NCBI GenBank assembly: GCA_030180075.1 | Contig: JASNJN010000074.1 | Coordinates: 1 to 45,788, forward strand | Reading direction: 5' to 3' | DNA from: Mikrocytos mackini | Taxonomy: Eukaryota; Endomyxa; Ascetosporea; Mikrocytida; Mikrocytiidae | DNA: 45,788 nt | In this document: one piece after another, positions 1 to 8,502 of the stretch | Numbering within the stretch: position 1 is the first letter of the stretch | Layout of the letters: each line of letters begins with the position of its first letter | Translations under genes and position numbers: made by a program | The notes under the pieces: model-generated | Seen by the model: the letters and a program-made list of their open reading frames with translations, nothing else | What the model was told of the DNA's origin: nothing | Database searches by the model: none

Positions 1-2
1 CT

Positions 3-368
3 ATAAAAGGTAAAACAAAAACCGAAACAGAAAACGCCAAAAAGAAAGGCAAACATGGACACGATCGAAAACATGGTAGAGACCGCCCTAGCCAAGCAAC
101 TAGACAAATACTTTCGAGAAAAGAAGTAAGTCAGTTGAAGGAGGGCAGAGGAACGGGATATGGGAAGAGAAGACGGTTGAAGAGCTCGGAGAAAAAGAGT
201 GCCAACCAGGAAGGGAAGTTAAATAATTATTATTTAAAAAGTAATAGAAACCACCCTTACTCTTGTCAGAACGTCACGAACGGTTTGTATAGTGAAAGAG
301 CAACCACCGGGTCAACAACCCACGGGAAGCTTGAGGCTACAATTGAATTTGCGTCAAAAAATGTGTAA
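3..368 (+). other. Open frame running in from the left edge, doubtful gene
   Basis: One frame stays open from base 3 to a TAA ending at 368, about 121 codons, and may continue left of the window. The only starts inside are TTG, so it would be the tail of a longer frame. The product is very hydrophilic and rich in Lys, Arg, Asn and Ser, with no domain I recognise. A TATA-like string sits at 2-8, and a competing 24-codon ATG frame runs from 55 to 129 in another phase. The last codons enter the first unit of the repeat arm that follows. It could be the end of a mobile-element ORF or chance. Confidence 0.2.
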
Positions 369-434
369 TTGCCTCAAAAGTGTGTAAATTGCCTCAAAAA
401 TGTGTATATGCCTCAAAATCTTGTGTGTGCCTCA
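350..434 (+). repeat. Outer left arm: about five copies of a TGCCTCAAAA unit
   Basis: Units of roughly 17-21 bp with core TGCCTCAAAA followed by TGTGTA or CTTGTGTG. The first unit reads TGCGTC. The arm is inverted relative to 1301-1413; for example CAAAATCTTGTGTGTGCCTC here matches the reverse complement of 1322-1341. Confidence 0.7.
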
Positions 435-551
435 TACGAGTTAAAGATACCCCTAACATCTTTAAAATTTTATTTCTTTTATATATTATCTATATCTATC
501 CTACAACTAGCCATACACACTTTCAAAGTAATATAAAATAAATTGATTGAA

Positions 552-606
552 ATTCATTTTGCCTGAAAAAGTTGCATTTTTCCTGAAATTCTCACACTTT
601 TCCTGA
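552..606 (+). repeat. Inner left arm
   Basis: Contains GCCTGAAAAAGTTGCATTT, then TCCTGAAATTCT and TTTTCCTG. It matches the reverse complement of 908-961 with a few mismatches. Confidence 0.65.
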
Positions 607-907
607 TTTTTTGCCGTTTTTTAATTTTATAAATTATATTAACAAAATTTTCAAATTAAATTTATCCGGCAATTCAATTATATTTAATTTTAGATGAATT
701 ATGATGATTTTTCAAAAATTGCCGATAACACTTTGACAAAATCAGGTCGAGATATTTTCATTACTTTATAAATTGGTGCAAAAATAAACAGAAATTCCAA
801 GTAAAAACTATATTTTCAGTTAAAGAATCATCCTATGGATATATGGTATAAATTTCAAATCACGACATGTAAAATTCTGTAATTAGTTATTCAAAACAAA
901 TTTTTTG

Positions 908-961
908 TAGGAAAATTGTAAGAATTTCAGGAGAAATGCAACTTTTTCAGGAAAAATGAAG
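908..961 (-). repeat. Inner right arm
   Basis: Contains AGAATTTCAGGAGAAATGCA followed by ACTTTTTCAGGAAAAATGAA, the inverted partner of 552-606. Confidence 0.65.
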
Positions 962-1022
962 TTGAGGTCAAATAAATTTATGTGTTGTGTAATAAAGATT
1001 TTCCGAAATTCAATTTTTACAT

Positions 1023-1036
1023 NTAACGNAGAATAN
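1023..1036. other. Three ambiguous bases
   Basis: N at 1023, 1029 and 1036, inside the centre of the foldback element. This suggests mixed reads from several copies or poor assembly here. Confidence 0.9.
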
Positions 1037-1300
1037 ATATCAAAATCGGAGTTTTCATAGACAAGTTTCTCAAATAAATATCGTTCAGATTGCTGAATAC
1101 AACGTTTAAAACAAATTAGAAGTCCTATTTCACAATTTTGAAAAAATCGGTTCTTCACCCAAAAATAATGAGGTTTTATAGATTAACTGGACTTATAGAA
1201 CAAGTAAACATTTAAAGACATACCGATTTAAACTTTACTGCATTCCAACAAGTATTATTTTCATAATTTTAACCCTTGTAGTCCATTACAAAATTTTTTA

Positions 1301-1413
1301 TTTTGAGGCCACAGCACAAATGAGGCACACACAAGATTTTGAGGCAGAACTTGTAAAATGAGGCAAATACAAGATTTTGAGGCAAATGCACACTTTTTGA
1401 GGCAACTACACAT
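1301..1413 (-). repeat. Outer right arm: six GAGGC-core units
   Basis: Six GAGGC cores lie between 1301 and 1405, mostly preceded by TTTT and followed by AAATRC or ACTACACA. Read on the minus strand, they reproduce the left arm. Confidence 0.7.
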
Positions 1414-1930
1414 ATAACCAATAAATAGGCATATAATGATTGTAACAAATATATTATTATTAAGCCATTATGTGTTGGTTATAAATATTTATATTTAATT
1501 TTTAATATTTGAATTTATGTATGGTTCCGATTGGTGTTGGAGTATTCATTCCCGGGAAATGGCCCCTTCAAAAAAATTATGTGCTTTAGGACATATTTAA
1601 TGGAAAATTGCTTTGGGGAAAATTCTTGAGTTCTTGAAATTTTTTGATATAAATGTTCAGATCCCTGATATGGTTTTCCCAACTTTCGGAAATTGGGAAC
1701 TCATATTTATAGATAATGTTGTCAACAGACAGCCTAAATCATCGAAGTTTAATGGTTTAGTCAGATTTACCCTTCTTTAAATATAATGCTCTTCTTAGTA
1801 CTTTTGAAGTTTTTTATAAGTTATTGCACAATACTGTTAAATGGGAACTTTAGTATGTATTGATTCAAGCCGATATTACTTTTTTAAAGAAGATAAAGAT
1901 ATTAATTAATTAATAAAATAGTATTTCCTA
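1414..1930. other. Gene-poor AT-rich spacer
   Basis: I see no supported gene. One plus frame of about 60 codons (roughly 1601-1779) has no ATG at its start and no family I can name. The right end borders the 3' tail of the LINE fragment. Confidence 0.5.
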
Positions 1931-2007
1931 TCTTCGTCATATGCCGCTTCAGCATGATACGATCTCAGCTGCCCCCCTCAGCCAGCTGACAATCGCCAAG
2001 GATCCTT

Positions 2008-2610
2008 TCAACCCCACATTTTGGATTTTCCAACGAGGTGGTTGATTGTGCGGATCCGCTTGGGTTTGTTTGCCCAGGAGGTTACCTGCTGTTTGCAGGC
2101 CCTCTTTAAAAAGTGTATAAGACTTTGTGTAGAGCGTTTGGAAATGACTCCGAGTTGTCCAATAATGAAGGCTCTCACCTTCACCTCGAAACCAGGGTAC
2201 TGGTTTCGAAGGACAGGGATGAGATCCAGGTATTTCCCGGACTTCTCTTCTTCCCGAGATTTGATCAAATCCTCGACGGGGACTGCTACTTCTAGCAATT
2301 CTACCCGCCTGGATGCATGGTCTATTGCTATGATATCCGGAAGGAGGGAATGTGGCTTACCCTCCATACCTTCAACCCATAGCCTTTGGTCTAACACCAG
2401 TTGGAAGGAGTCCGAGTTTTTCTCGATTCTCCTACCCATATCTGATAGCTTGAGTTTGTCACCTAAACCTCTTCTTCTGATGACTTCGTTTGCTATTTGC
2501 AGAACGACTCCATCATGACGAGACTTTAGGAGAGCGAAGGGAAATTTTGTACATGCTCCCGATATAGAGCAAAATATATACCAACCTACTTCTAAAATAA
2601 AAATCCGACC
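2008..2610 (-). pseudogene. LINE 3' end: restriction-like endonuclease domain, 5'-truncated
   Basis: On the minus strand a frame is open from 2610 to a TGA at 2008-2010; the first ATG is at 2439 but coding similarity starts upstream. The upstream part has a Cys residue and an RHD motif (about 2520-2560), as in the zinc-knuckle region that follows the reverse transcriptase in R2/NeSL/Dong-like LINEs. Next comes a PD-(D/E)XK endonuclease pattern: LLPDIIAID, then LLEVAVP, then EEEKSGKYLDLI. In this LINE class the domain nicks the target for reverse transcription. The reverse transcriptase is missing, as in a typical 5'-truncated dead copy. It is clearly more GC-rich than its surroundings. The 3' untranslated part probably extends to about 1925. 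Confidence 0.75.
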
Positions 2611-2883
2611 TTAAATTTGGTCAAAAATTTTCTCAGATTTGTTTGTTTTAATTTCACTCGCTTTTGTAAATTCATCCAGTTTTGGTAGTACTTTCTAATA
2701 ACACGTCAAATTGTTTACGAAAGTGGTCAAATGTGTTAGTTTCCTTCTAAAACGTTATTTGATATTCAAATCGGCAAAAATAAATACTTCTAAATTTTGA
2801 AAATAGTTTGCGTTTGTACATTTTCGTTTTGATATTTGTTAGTTCGGCATATCGTATCACATTCATCACACAACAGTATACAA

Positions 2884-3525
2884 ATGAAATCCAAACCTTC
2901 ATTATTCAGAGATAGAAACAGAGTATACTTTATCAGTTCCGTTGTGGCTATAGCTATAATAATTCTGATAATCGTGTTGTCCATAATACACGCAAAGCGT
3001 CAACATCCATCACAACCATCCACACAATCAACATCTACAAACAACGACAACATAATCATAGTTAACGATAGCGACACTATAGAGAAAGGGCAACTTTATT
3101 CGCTTAATCACGGAATTCCAGACGCTGTCAACGAGATTCCTAAGTTAAAGACTGTGCTTGGCGACGTTTCTAAAGAACTTGATGCGCTTATATTAGACAT
3201 ACAGCAAAAGTTAAGCTCAATGATAGAAAATAACAGCGATATAGTAAAACAAGTTATAGGTAATAATATTTCACAGAACCTTGGATATACTCTGTTTAGT
3301 TTCAATATATTCGACTTCTTTGAAGACTTCAATTCTAACGCGGCCAAAATTAAGACGTTGTTCAACAATTCTGTTTTGGATGACGAGAAAACTGTTACTT
3401 TCTTGTGCCTCGCCAAAGAGTTATACAGAAACATTTTCATGGAAATGGTCTTATCAATTCATGCAGAAACCCCGGCCGGTTACTATGCAGTTTCCGTCTC
3501 TTTTGTAGTAAATGAATATAATTAA
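2884..3525 (+). CDS. Small membrane-anchored protein, unknown
   Basis: 213 aa from the ATG at 2884; the frame opens upstream at a TTG (2836) that I do not use. About 14 polar or basic residues are followed by one strong hydrophobic segment (residues about 15-35, rich in Ile, Val and Leu), then a Ser/Thr/Gln/Asn-rich linker and a mostly helical domain to the end. This predicts a signal-anchored type II membrane protein or a secreted protein with an uncleaved signal. No known domain is recognised. A motif YRNIF near the end resembles YRNIY in the secreted protein at 16903-18105, so it could be a short, distant member of the same exported helical group; that is inference. The gene stands alone between a dead LINE and a transposase. 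Confidence 0.7.
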   Translation: MKSKPSLFRDRNRVYFISSVVAIAIIILIIVLSIIHAKRQHPSQPSTQSTSTNNDNIIIVNDSDTIEKGQLYSLNHGIPDAVNEIPKLKTVLGDVSKELDALILDIQQKLSSMIENNSDIVKQVIGNNISQNLGYTLFSFNIFDFFEDFNSNAAKIKTLFNNSVLDDEKTVTFLCLAKELYRNIFMEMVLSIHAETPAGYYAVSVSFVVNEYN

Positions 3526-3594
3526 AAATTAGACTGTTTATGTTGTTATGGTATTGTTTTGCTGGTTTTTAGCAAGGGTTATTGTTGGTTGCTC

Positions 3595-3624
3595 TTCCAC
3601 CAAGTCAATTTTTGTGTGGTGGAA
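3595..3624. terminator. Hairpin after the 2884-3525 gene
   Basis: An 8-bp perfect stem (TTCCACCA at 3595-3602, TGGTGGAA at 3617-3624) with a 14-base loop is followed by a T-run. It lies 70 bp after the stop codon and could mark the transcript end. Function unproven. Confidence 0.3.
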
Positions 3625-3802
3625 CTTTTTTAGAATTTAATTTTTTAATACAGTATTGTGCGTTTTATTCTTTTAATATCGGATAATAACGGATTATAGT
3701 ATAATTTCGATTAGTTCATAGCTTAATAAAGTGGTTTATATCAAAAATTTTTTAATTGGCTTGTTGTATTTCTCATAAATCCTATTTTAAAATTCCTTTC
3801 TT

Positions 3803-3922
3803 ATGACCAGCCATCGAGAGCTCGTACTATTAACAACCGATAGAGACAAGACTGTCAAATATGCGATGGATGTCGGATTATATATATCCGAACGTATTTG
3901 CGATAGCTGCAGCCAAATATGA
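3803..3922 (+). pseudogene. N-terminal piece of the Merlin transposase, out of frame with the rest
   Basis: An ATG at 3803 opens a 39-codon frame ending at TGA 3920-3922. It encodes a Cys-x2-Cys pair (ICDSCS) near its end. Merlin/ISXO2-like transposases start with a zinc ribbon made of two such pairs; the second pair (CVAC) lies in the next frame, in the ORF at 3919. One additional A in the AAA run at 3915-3917 would join the frames. The element is therefore broken, or one base is missing from the assembly. Confidence 0.6.
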
Positions 3923-4686
3923 AGTTAATGGAAAAAAGTGACACACCGTACCAATTAACTTGGAGATGCGTAGCTTGCAAAACTGCAATAAATATCCGAC
4001 AGGATTCACGTATCTACGGGACAAAACTGACAACCACACAGTTTTTTGATTTGCTATATTTTTTTATTCAAGGAAAATTGGATAATAAAACAGCTGCTGA
4101 GGAAACGGGGCTTTCATATAAGTCGGTTTTGATGTATAATAAAATTCTGCGCAATGTATGTGTTGAACATATTATGAATTTTAGCGAAAAAATTGGTGGA
4201 CCGGGGAAAACTGTGGAGATAGATGAAAGTCTACTCTACAGAAGAAAACACAACAGAGGACGACTTAGAGATGAAGTATGGATTGTCGGGGGTATATGCC
4301 AGGAAGACCGAAAATTTTTTTTAATGAAAGTTGATACCCGAAATGCCGAAGAATTATCTGAAGTTTTGCAATCTTGGGTTTTGGAAGGTACCCATATCAA
4401 CACCGATGGGTGGCGAGCCTATGTTCAAGCAGTTTCAAGTGTTGAAAATACTTCACATAGTGTAGTCAACCATAGTGAAAATTTTGTCGCGCCTGATGGT
4501 ACCCACACTCAAAATATTGAAGGGGTTTGGTCAGTGTTGAAAAGATATTTACGAAAAAGAGGATATAACCATGGGAAAAAAGATTATATTTTAGAATATA
4601 TTTCTGAATTTTGGGTTAAAAAAATAATACCTGATCTGGATATCCCAAAAATGCTCAATCTTATTCGTAACTTCCTCTCTAATTAA
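3919..4686 (+). CDS. Merlin / ISXO2-like DDE transposase (IS1595 type)
   Basis: 255 aa from the ATG at 3919. It shows the second half of a zinc ribbon (Cys17, Cys20), a helix-turn-helix-like stretch (about 45-80), then the catalytic triad: Asp102 in VEIDES, Asp163 in INTDGWRAY and Glu201 in THTQNIEGVWSVLKRY. The last motif is diagnostic of the IS1595/Merlin group, DNA transposons known from animals, microsporidia and other eukaryotes. The product would cut and paste its own element. The N-terminal zinc-ribbon half lies upstream in another frame (3803-3922), so the protein as written is about 40 residues short. I could not find convincing terminal inverted repeats. The catalytic part looks undamaged, so the insertion may be young. 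Confidence 0.85.
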   Translation: MKLMEKSDTPYQLTWRCVACKTAINIRQDSRIYGTKLTTTQFFDLLYFFIQGKLDNKTAAEETGLSYKSVLMYNKILRNVCVEHIMNFSEKIGGPGKTVEIDESLLYRRKHNRGRLRDEVWIVGGICQEDRKFFLMKVDTRNAEELSEVLQSWVLEGTHINTDGWRAYVQAVSSVENTSHSVVNHSENFVAPDGTHTQNIEGVWSVLKRYLRKRGYNHGKKDYILEYISEFWVKKIIPDLDIPKMLNLIRNFLSN

Positions 4687-4713
4687 ATAATATTATTGAA
4701 AATAAAATAAATA

Positions 4714-4760
4714 ATTTTTTAACGAAGGGGGCCGCAAGGGTCCCCCCTTCGGAAAAAAAT
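4714..4760. terminator. GC-rich hairpin downstream of the transposase
   Basis: The stem CGAAGGGGG / CCCCCTTCG (4723-4751) closes around a CCGCAAGGG apex and is extended by a T-run on the left pairing with an A-run on the right. It starts about 30 bp after the transposase stop. It may act as a terminator in either direction or be part of the Merlin end. It is conspicuous because the surrounding DNA is almost all A and T. Confidence 0.4.
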
Positions 4761-4977
4761 TCAACAGTTTACCATATTATATTAAAAATATCGCACAGAC
4801 CATTTCAAAACCCCTAAATAACAAGACATAACGGAACTAAGCGTGTCATTGTAATCCTGTAAAGATTTCTGATCTTATCTCAGTATATATGTCTTGTATT
4901 ATAAAGTTTTTTAAAATGTCTTTTTAATATCTCGTTTTAAAAGATGCTGAGAGATAGTCGGGGTAGGTGACAGGATG

Positions 4978-5011
4978 TTGGTATGGGTGACCGAAGGTCA
5001 ACCCATACCAA
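4978..5011. repeat. Long near-perfect hairpin with GAA loop
   Basis: TTGGTATGGGTGACC (4978-4992), loop GAA, then GGTCAACCCATACCAA (4996-5011); a single unpaired A interrupts an otherwise perfect 15-bp stem. It lies 80 bp upstream of the next gene's ATG, so it could be a regulatory palindrome or an mRNA leader structure. The half-site resembles that of the palindrome at 26724-26747. Confidence 0.5.
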
Positions 5012-5094
5012 TTTGATGTTATCGACTCTCTCTAGAAAAAGAGACGGAAACTGCACTGTTGCCCCCGGCCCTGTTAAACGAGAGTACAAAGGAC

Positions 5095-5442
5095 ATGGCA
5101 AAGCAACTAGAAAACTTCAAGCAAATCAAGAAGATTATTATTTTCAATACAAAGCTTAAAATACAAAGACTAGTCCCGGGTAATCCAAAGTATGGAATAG
5201 AGATAGACGGCGAAAAGGTTATATACTACACCCTAAAAGACATTGAAGACTTAGACAAGATATTCATGCCGGACCCTATTGCTTCTATCAAATACTTCTA
5301 TATGTTCAACCATGAAAACGGCGTTATCTTGAATCAGATATTAATGCTTGAAGGAGATATTAAAAGAATAGCTAAAGCAGGGGAAGAGCAAAACGTTACG
5401 GATTTAATGAAAGATTTAAAAATGCTTCCGAAGAATATTTAA
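5095..5442 (+). CDS. Small unknown protein, first part of a frameshifted gene
   Basis: 115 aa from the ATG at 5095; the frame is open upstream to 5017 without another ATG. The product is charged and Lys-rich, with an N-terminal helical stretch, a middle mixed region and a final helix. No family is recognised. The stop at 5440-5442 seems premature: another frame carries on from about 5421 to a TAA at 5553-5555 with the same charged helical character. One more A in the A5 run at 5418-5422 would fuse them into a protein of about 153 aa. It sits just after a strong hairpin and has no coding neighbour for 1.9 kb, so it could also belong to a mobile element. Confidence 0.5.
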   Translation: MAKQLENFKQIKKIIIFNTKLKIQRLVPGNPKYGIEIDGEKVIYYTLKDIEDLDKIFMPDPIASIKYFYMFNHENGVILNQILMLEGDIKRIAKAGEEQNVTDLMKDLKMLPKNI

Positions 5443-5555
5443 AATATGTATTCGAGGACAAGACCCAATATAAAATCGATGAATATATGAAATTTACGGA
5501 AAATTTCTTCAAAATTACAAGTAAGATCACACGAAAAATTAATAAGACCGTTTAA
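5421..5555 (+). pseudogene. Out-of-frame continuation of the 5095 gene
   Basis: An open frame of 44 codons beginning NASEEYLKYVF and ending at TAA 5553-5555. Its helical, Lys/Glu/Tyr-rich content continues that of the preceding frame. It has no plausible start of its own. Confidence 0.45.
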
Positions 5556-7347
5556 TAAAGAAGTGAGTTGAGAGATAAGATGGGTTAGTATGTTTATAAT
5601 TGCGTATATATCATGTTAAATGTATGGGATAAACCAGATTTGAACAAATAAGTTGTTTATTATGAACTTGATTTTGATTGATGAAAGTAAAAATAAAAGA
5701 CATAGCTTCAAACGCACACTTTTTTTTAGAAAAATGTAGGTATTTATTTTCATTTTTTTAAGACTTAACACATAAATGCAATAATTTATATGGGTCAAAA
5801 ACGTTTCATAACCTCATTTCGAGGATATTTGTGCTTCATGTAACATTTTTTTAAAAATTTAACTTTTAATTCACAAGCCAGACTTAAACTAAACACAGCC
5901 AATATGACAAACCTTTCAAATTGAGGTAATGTGATACAAGGTATTTGAAAAATCCATCTCTAGATAGATATAAATATGATATTACAACAAAAACAAAAAC
6001 AAACGTATATATTGAGTACACTTTTTGCCAGATTTATTCGACATGTATGATTGGAAACCAGAAAATATCTTTTGAGTGATAAATTTGTTAAAAATTGGGC
6101 TATAAATGGGAAATCAATGTTGTGCGATAACTTTTAAATTGGTGGCAAAATGTTGACATTTACTTCAGAATTTAAAGTTTTCAGACAAAACACCCGAAAC
6201 ATTGTTTTTGATATCGTGATTTAAATTGGACTTACATGTTAGAATATATGCCTAATTTAGGATGATTTGTGATATATACTAAAATAACAATATAAAAGCG
6301 GTATAATTAGACACAGCGTATTTTGTAGGAAATAACTTTTTTTAATATATTACAAATCTACATTTATATGACCTCAATGTGTAGATCTCGATCTCGTAAA
6401 CAACGCGCTGGGTTCGGTTTTCGATTTAATTTAGTTTCCGTGCTTAAATTTTCCGATAAATTAGGCCTCCAGCTATAGAAACAGACTGAAAATGCCAATT
6501 GATGATTATTTTTCAAAATTTTTAAAAAAACAAACAAATCGTTAGGGTTAAAAGCGGCCGAAACCCGATATAAATCATTTTCGACCCATATAAACTTATT
6601 CTAAGAAAAAGTTATTTCCTATGAAATATGGAAAATTATAATTAGTAAGATTACCAGTTCTAACACATATGTTATTCATGATTCGGATGGGTATTTGAGG
6701 AAATCCAACATTTCCAAATTTTGTGCAAAACATTACAAGATATCAAATATAATTAAGTAAAATAAATAATGATTATCTTTTTGAAAACATAATCTTGTCT
6801 AAATCTAAACCGTGACCATAAGTATCGATTTATAAAATAAAAAGGAACATAATTATTGTTTATAATAAGCATAAAGCAAAGTTTACTGTTTTTAATTCAT
6901 AAAAATAAAAAAAATCTAAATTTTCTTCTTTTTAATTGACATATTGGATACAATGAATTATAACTCGGCCATATCTTTACCGAGACCATTCTCCCGCTTG
7001 ACTGCTACCGGAACTCTTCTATTTCTTTACAATCATCAGCCACCTTCCCTCTACAACTTACTATCTTCGTATTACGGTTATAATTCATAATATTGGGATA
7101 TTGGTGGGGGTTATAACTAATTATAACATGAAATTTTTAACTAAAAAGACATATATTGTATAAATTATAGGCCAAATATAAATGACTTAAACACACTAAA
7201 AGACGATTTTATAAGTGACTATTTCCTAGTTTTTAAGGTGACTATTTGGGTTGCCCTAGCAATAACACTTTTATTTTTTATTGTTATCCTATTAATCATC
7301 AACTTTAACCTTAATTTACAATTTTTTTATTTGCCCTTTCTATTTAT
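5556..7347. other. 1.8-kb gene-free AT-rich region with two short inverted-repeat pairs
   Basis: There is no frame I would call a gene. Two pairs of short inverted repeats may mark tiny non-autonomous elements: a perfect 16-bp pair (TAGGAAATAACTTTTT at 6326-6341, inverted at 6606-6621) and a 12-bp pair (ATGAATTATAAC at 6953-6964, inverted at 7077-7088). I could not find target duplications at either pair. Confidence 0.35.
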
Positions 7348-8502
7348 TTACAATCTTCTAAATCTTGACGTTTCTTTCAGCTTCTGTTTTATTACAAACC
7401 CATCGCTTATTATATTCTCTTGTATTTCTATTAGGTAGTAAACTCTTAACAGCCTTTTATACAATAACCTAAAGTTATTTATCAATTCTTTCATCTTCCT
7501 GTTGTACAAATGTAGAAAGTTGTCTATATCTGTTTCCGTCTCTTTTCCGGCTTCAATTGAGTACTGATGGAAGTCCGCTAAATTTGCCCTGGTCATGCTG
7601 TTGTGTACATTAAAACAATTCTTTGTGTTTTGTGTTATAGCTTGTTTAATGGCTTGAAATGTGTCCTTATTTAAAAAGTTTTTTACTACATCTATTTCAG
7701 TTAACTTATTAATTTGTTCGTTGTGTGTTTCTTGTATGTCATTCAAAGCATCAGAAAATTCATCTATTTTGTTTATTATAGACATTTTAAGCGATTTTAC
7801 TCTCGAATAAATCCCATGTACTTCAAAACTCTTTTGACGACTGACATCTGCAAAACTTGAATCCATGTCTTGTGTGTTAAGGTCTAATTCTGTATAGCAA
7901 AACGCATGTTTGTTTGTAATAAGGTTGTTTATAGATTTTGCAAGTTTTATTACTTCATCGTAAGACTCGTTAGCAGTTGAAACATCATTGAATTTCTTTG
8001 TGGCTTTAATAATTTTGTGGTTTAAGGACCCGTACTCCATTTTAAAACGGGTTTTTATTATCCAGAACGTATCTTTGTACATGGAAAAGAATAAAGCACG
8101 CGTGTTATGGTTCTCCCTAAGCTGCTTTACTAGGGCTGCACGGAATGGAACTCTCTCTAGATCAGAGCGGACTTTTATAGAGATCAGAATATCAAGTAAA
8201 ATTCCGTTTCTTTCGTAAGAAAGTGGACTTCTAACCGGGAGAATGGCTTGTACAGAAGGTGTAGTGCTGAAGTTGTCTTGTATTAGCAAGAGTAATCTGT
8301 TGATTTCCTTGTATATAGTCTTCGAGTTGTCTTTTAATTCCGATATTGTTACTTCTGGAATAACTTTTGGAGAAATTGATAAAAAATAATCTTTCATAAA
8401 TTTCCCGAATATTCCCATTATCTCGTCCCAATTCTCACCTATGGGTGACGTAGTTAAGTTAGTTGGGTCTGATATAGTATTTTTGTGGCCGTATGGAGAC
8501 AT
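7348..8502 (-). CDS. Helical protein of unknown function
   Basis: 384 aa from the first in-frame ATG (8502). The frame is open for 27 more codons upstream to a GTG, then closed by TAA, with no ATG. The protein is almost entirely predicted helix, rich in Lys, Asn, Ile and Leu, with few Cys and no recognised domain. Unlike its probable relatives at 12583 and 16903 it has no visible signal peptide, so the true N-terminus may be missing. Near its C-terminus it shares with those proteins a hydrophobic-aromatic stretch followed by an Ile/Glu-rich segment (here LLRVYYLIEIQENI). I infer a family of exported helical proteins; the similarity is weak. Confidence 0.65.
   Translation of the reverse strand: MSPYGHKNTISDPTNLTTSPIGENWDEIMGIFGKFMKDYFLSISPKVIPEVTISELKDNSKTIYKEINRLLLLIQDNFSTTPSVQAILPVRSPLSYERNGILLDILISIKVRSDLERVPFRAALVKQLRENHNTRALFFSMYKDTFWIIKTRFKMEYGSLNHKIIKATKKFNDVSTANESYDEVIKLAKSINNLITNKHAFCYTELDLNTQDMDSSFADVSRQKSFEVHGIYSRVKSLKMSIINKIDEFSDALNDIQETHNEQINKLTEIDVVKNFLNKDTFQAIKQAITQNTKNCFNVHNSMTRANLADFHQYSIEAGKETETDIDNFLHLYNRKMKELINNFRLLYKRLLRVYYLIEIQENIISDGFVIKQKLKETSRFRRL

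Larger units (their letters stand above)
350..1413. mobile_element. Nested foldback element, non-autonomous
   Basis: Two layers of inverted repeats share one centre. The outer arms (350-434 and 1301-1413) are built from degenerate copies of TGCCTCAAAAnTGTGTA, inverted on the right. The inner arms (552-606 and 908-961) are built from copies of TTCCTGAAA and are also inverted. The enclosed DNA is AT-rich and has no convincing gene; a 91-codon minus frame at 883-1158 overlaps the arm and contains the three N bases. I see no clean target-site duplication. The layout fits a foldback-type DNA element moved by a transposase made elsewhere. Confidence 0.6.

Noticed and set aside
361-434. CRISPR-like array of TGCCTCAAAA units
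   Set aside because: The units are degenerate, have no regular spacers and are inverted at 1301-1413, which fits a transposon arm in a eukaryote.
883-1158. 91-codon minus frame with ambiguous residues
   Set aside because: It overlaps the inner arm of the foldback element, contains the N bases and has no protein-like pattern.
2021-2518. 165-codon plus-strand frame
   Set aside because: It mirrors the minus-strand LINE endonuclease frame, which has recognisable motifs; the plus-strand product does not.
4714-5011. Bacterial-type terminators or a riboswitch
   Set aside because: The genome is eukaryotic; the hairpins are real, but there is no bacterial context to support such a reading.
7238-7438. 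Hydrophobic plus-strand frame
   Set aside because: It starts at GTG and its end is the reverse of a coding region; hydrophobic frames are common by chance in T-rich DNA.
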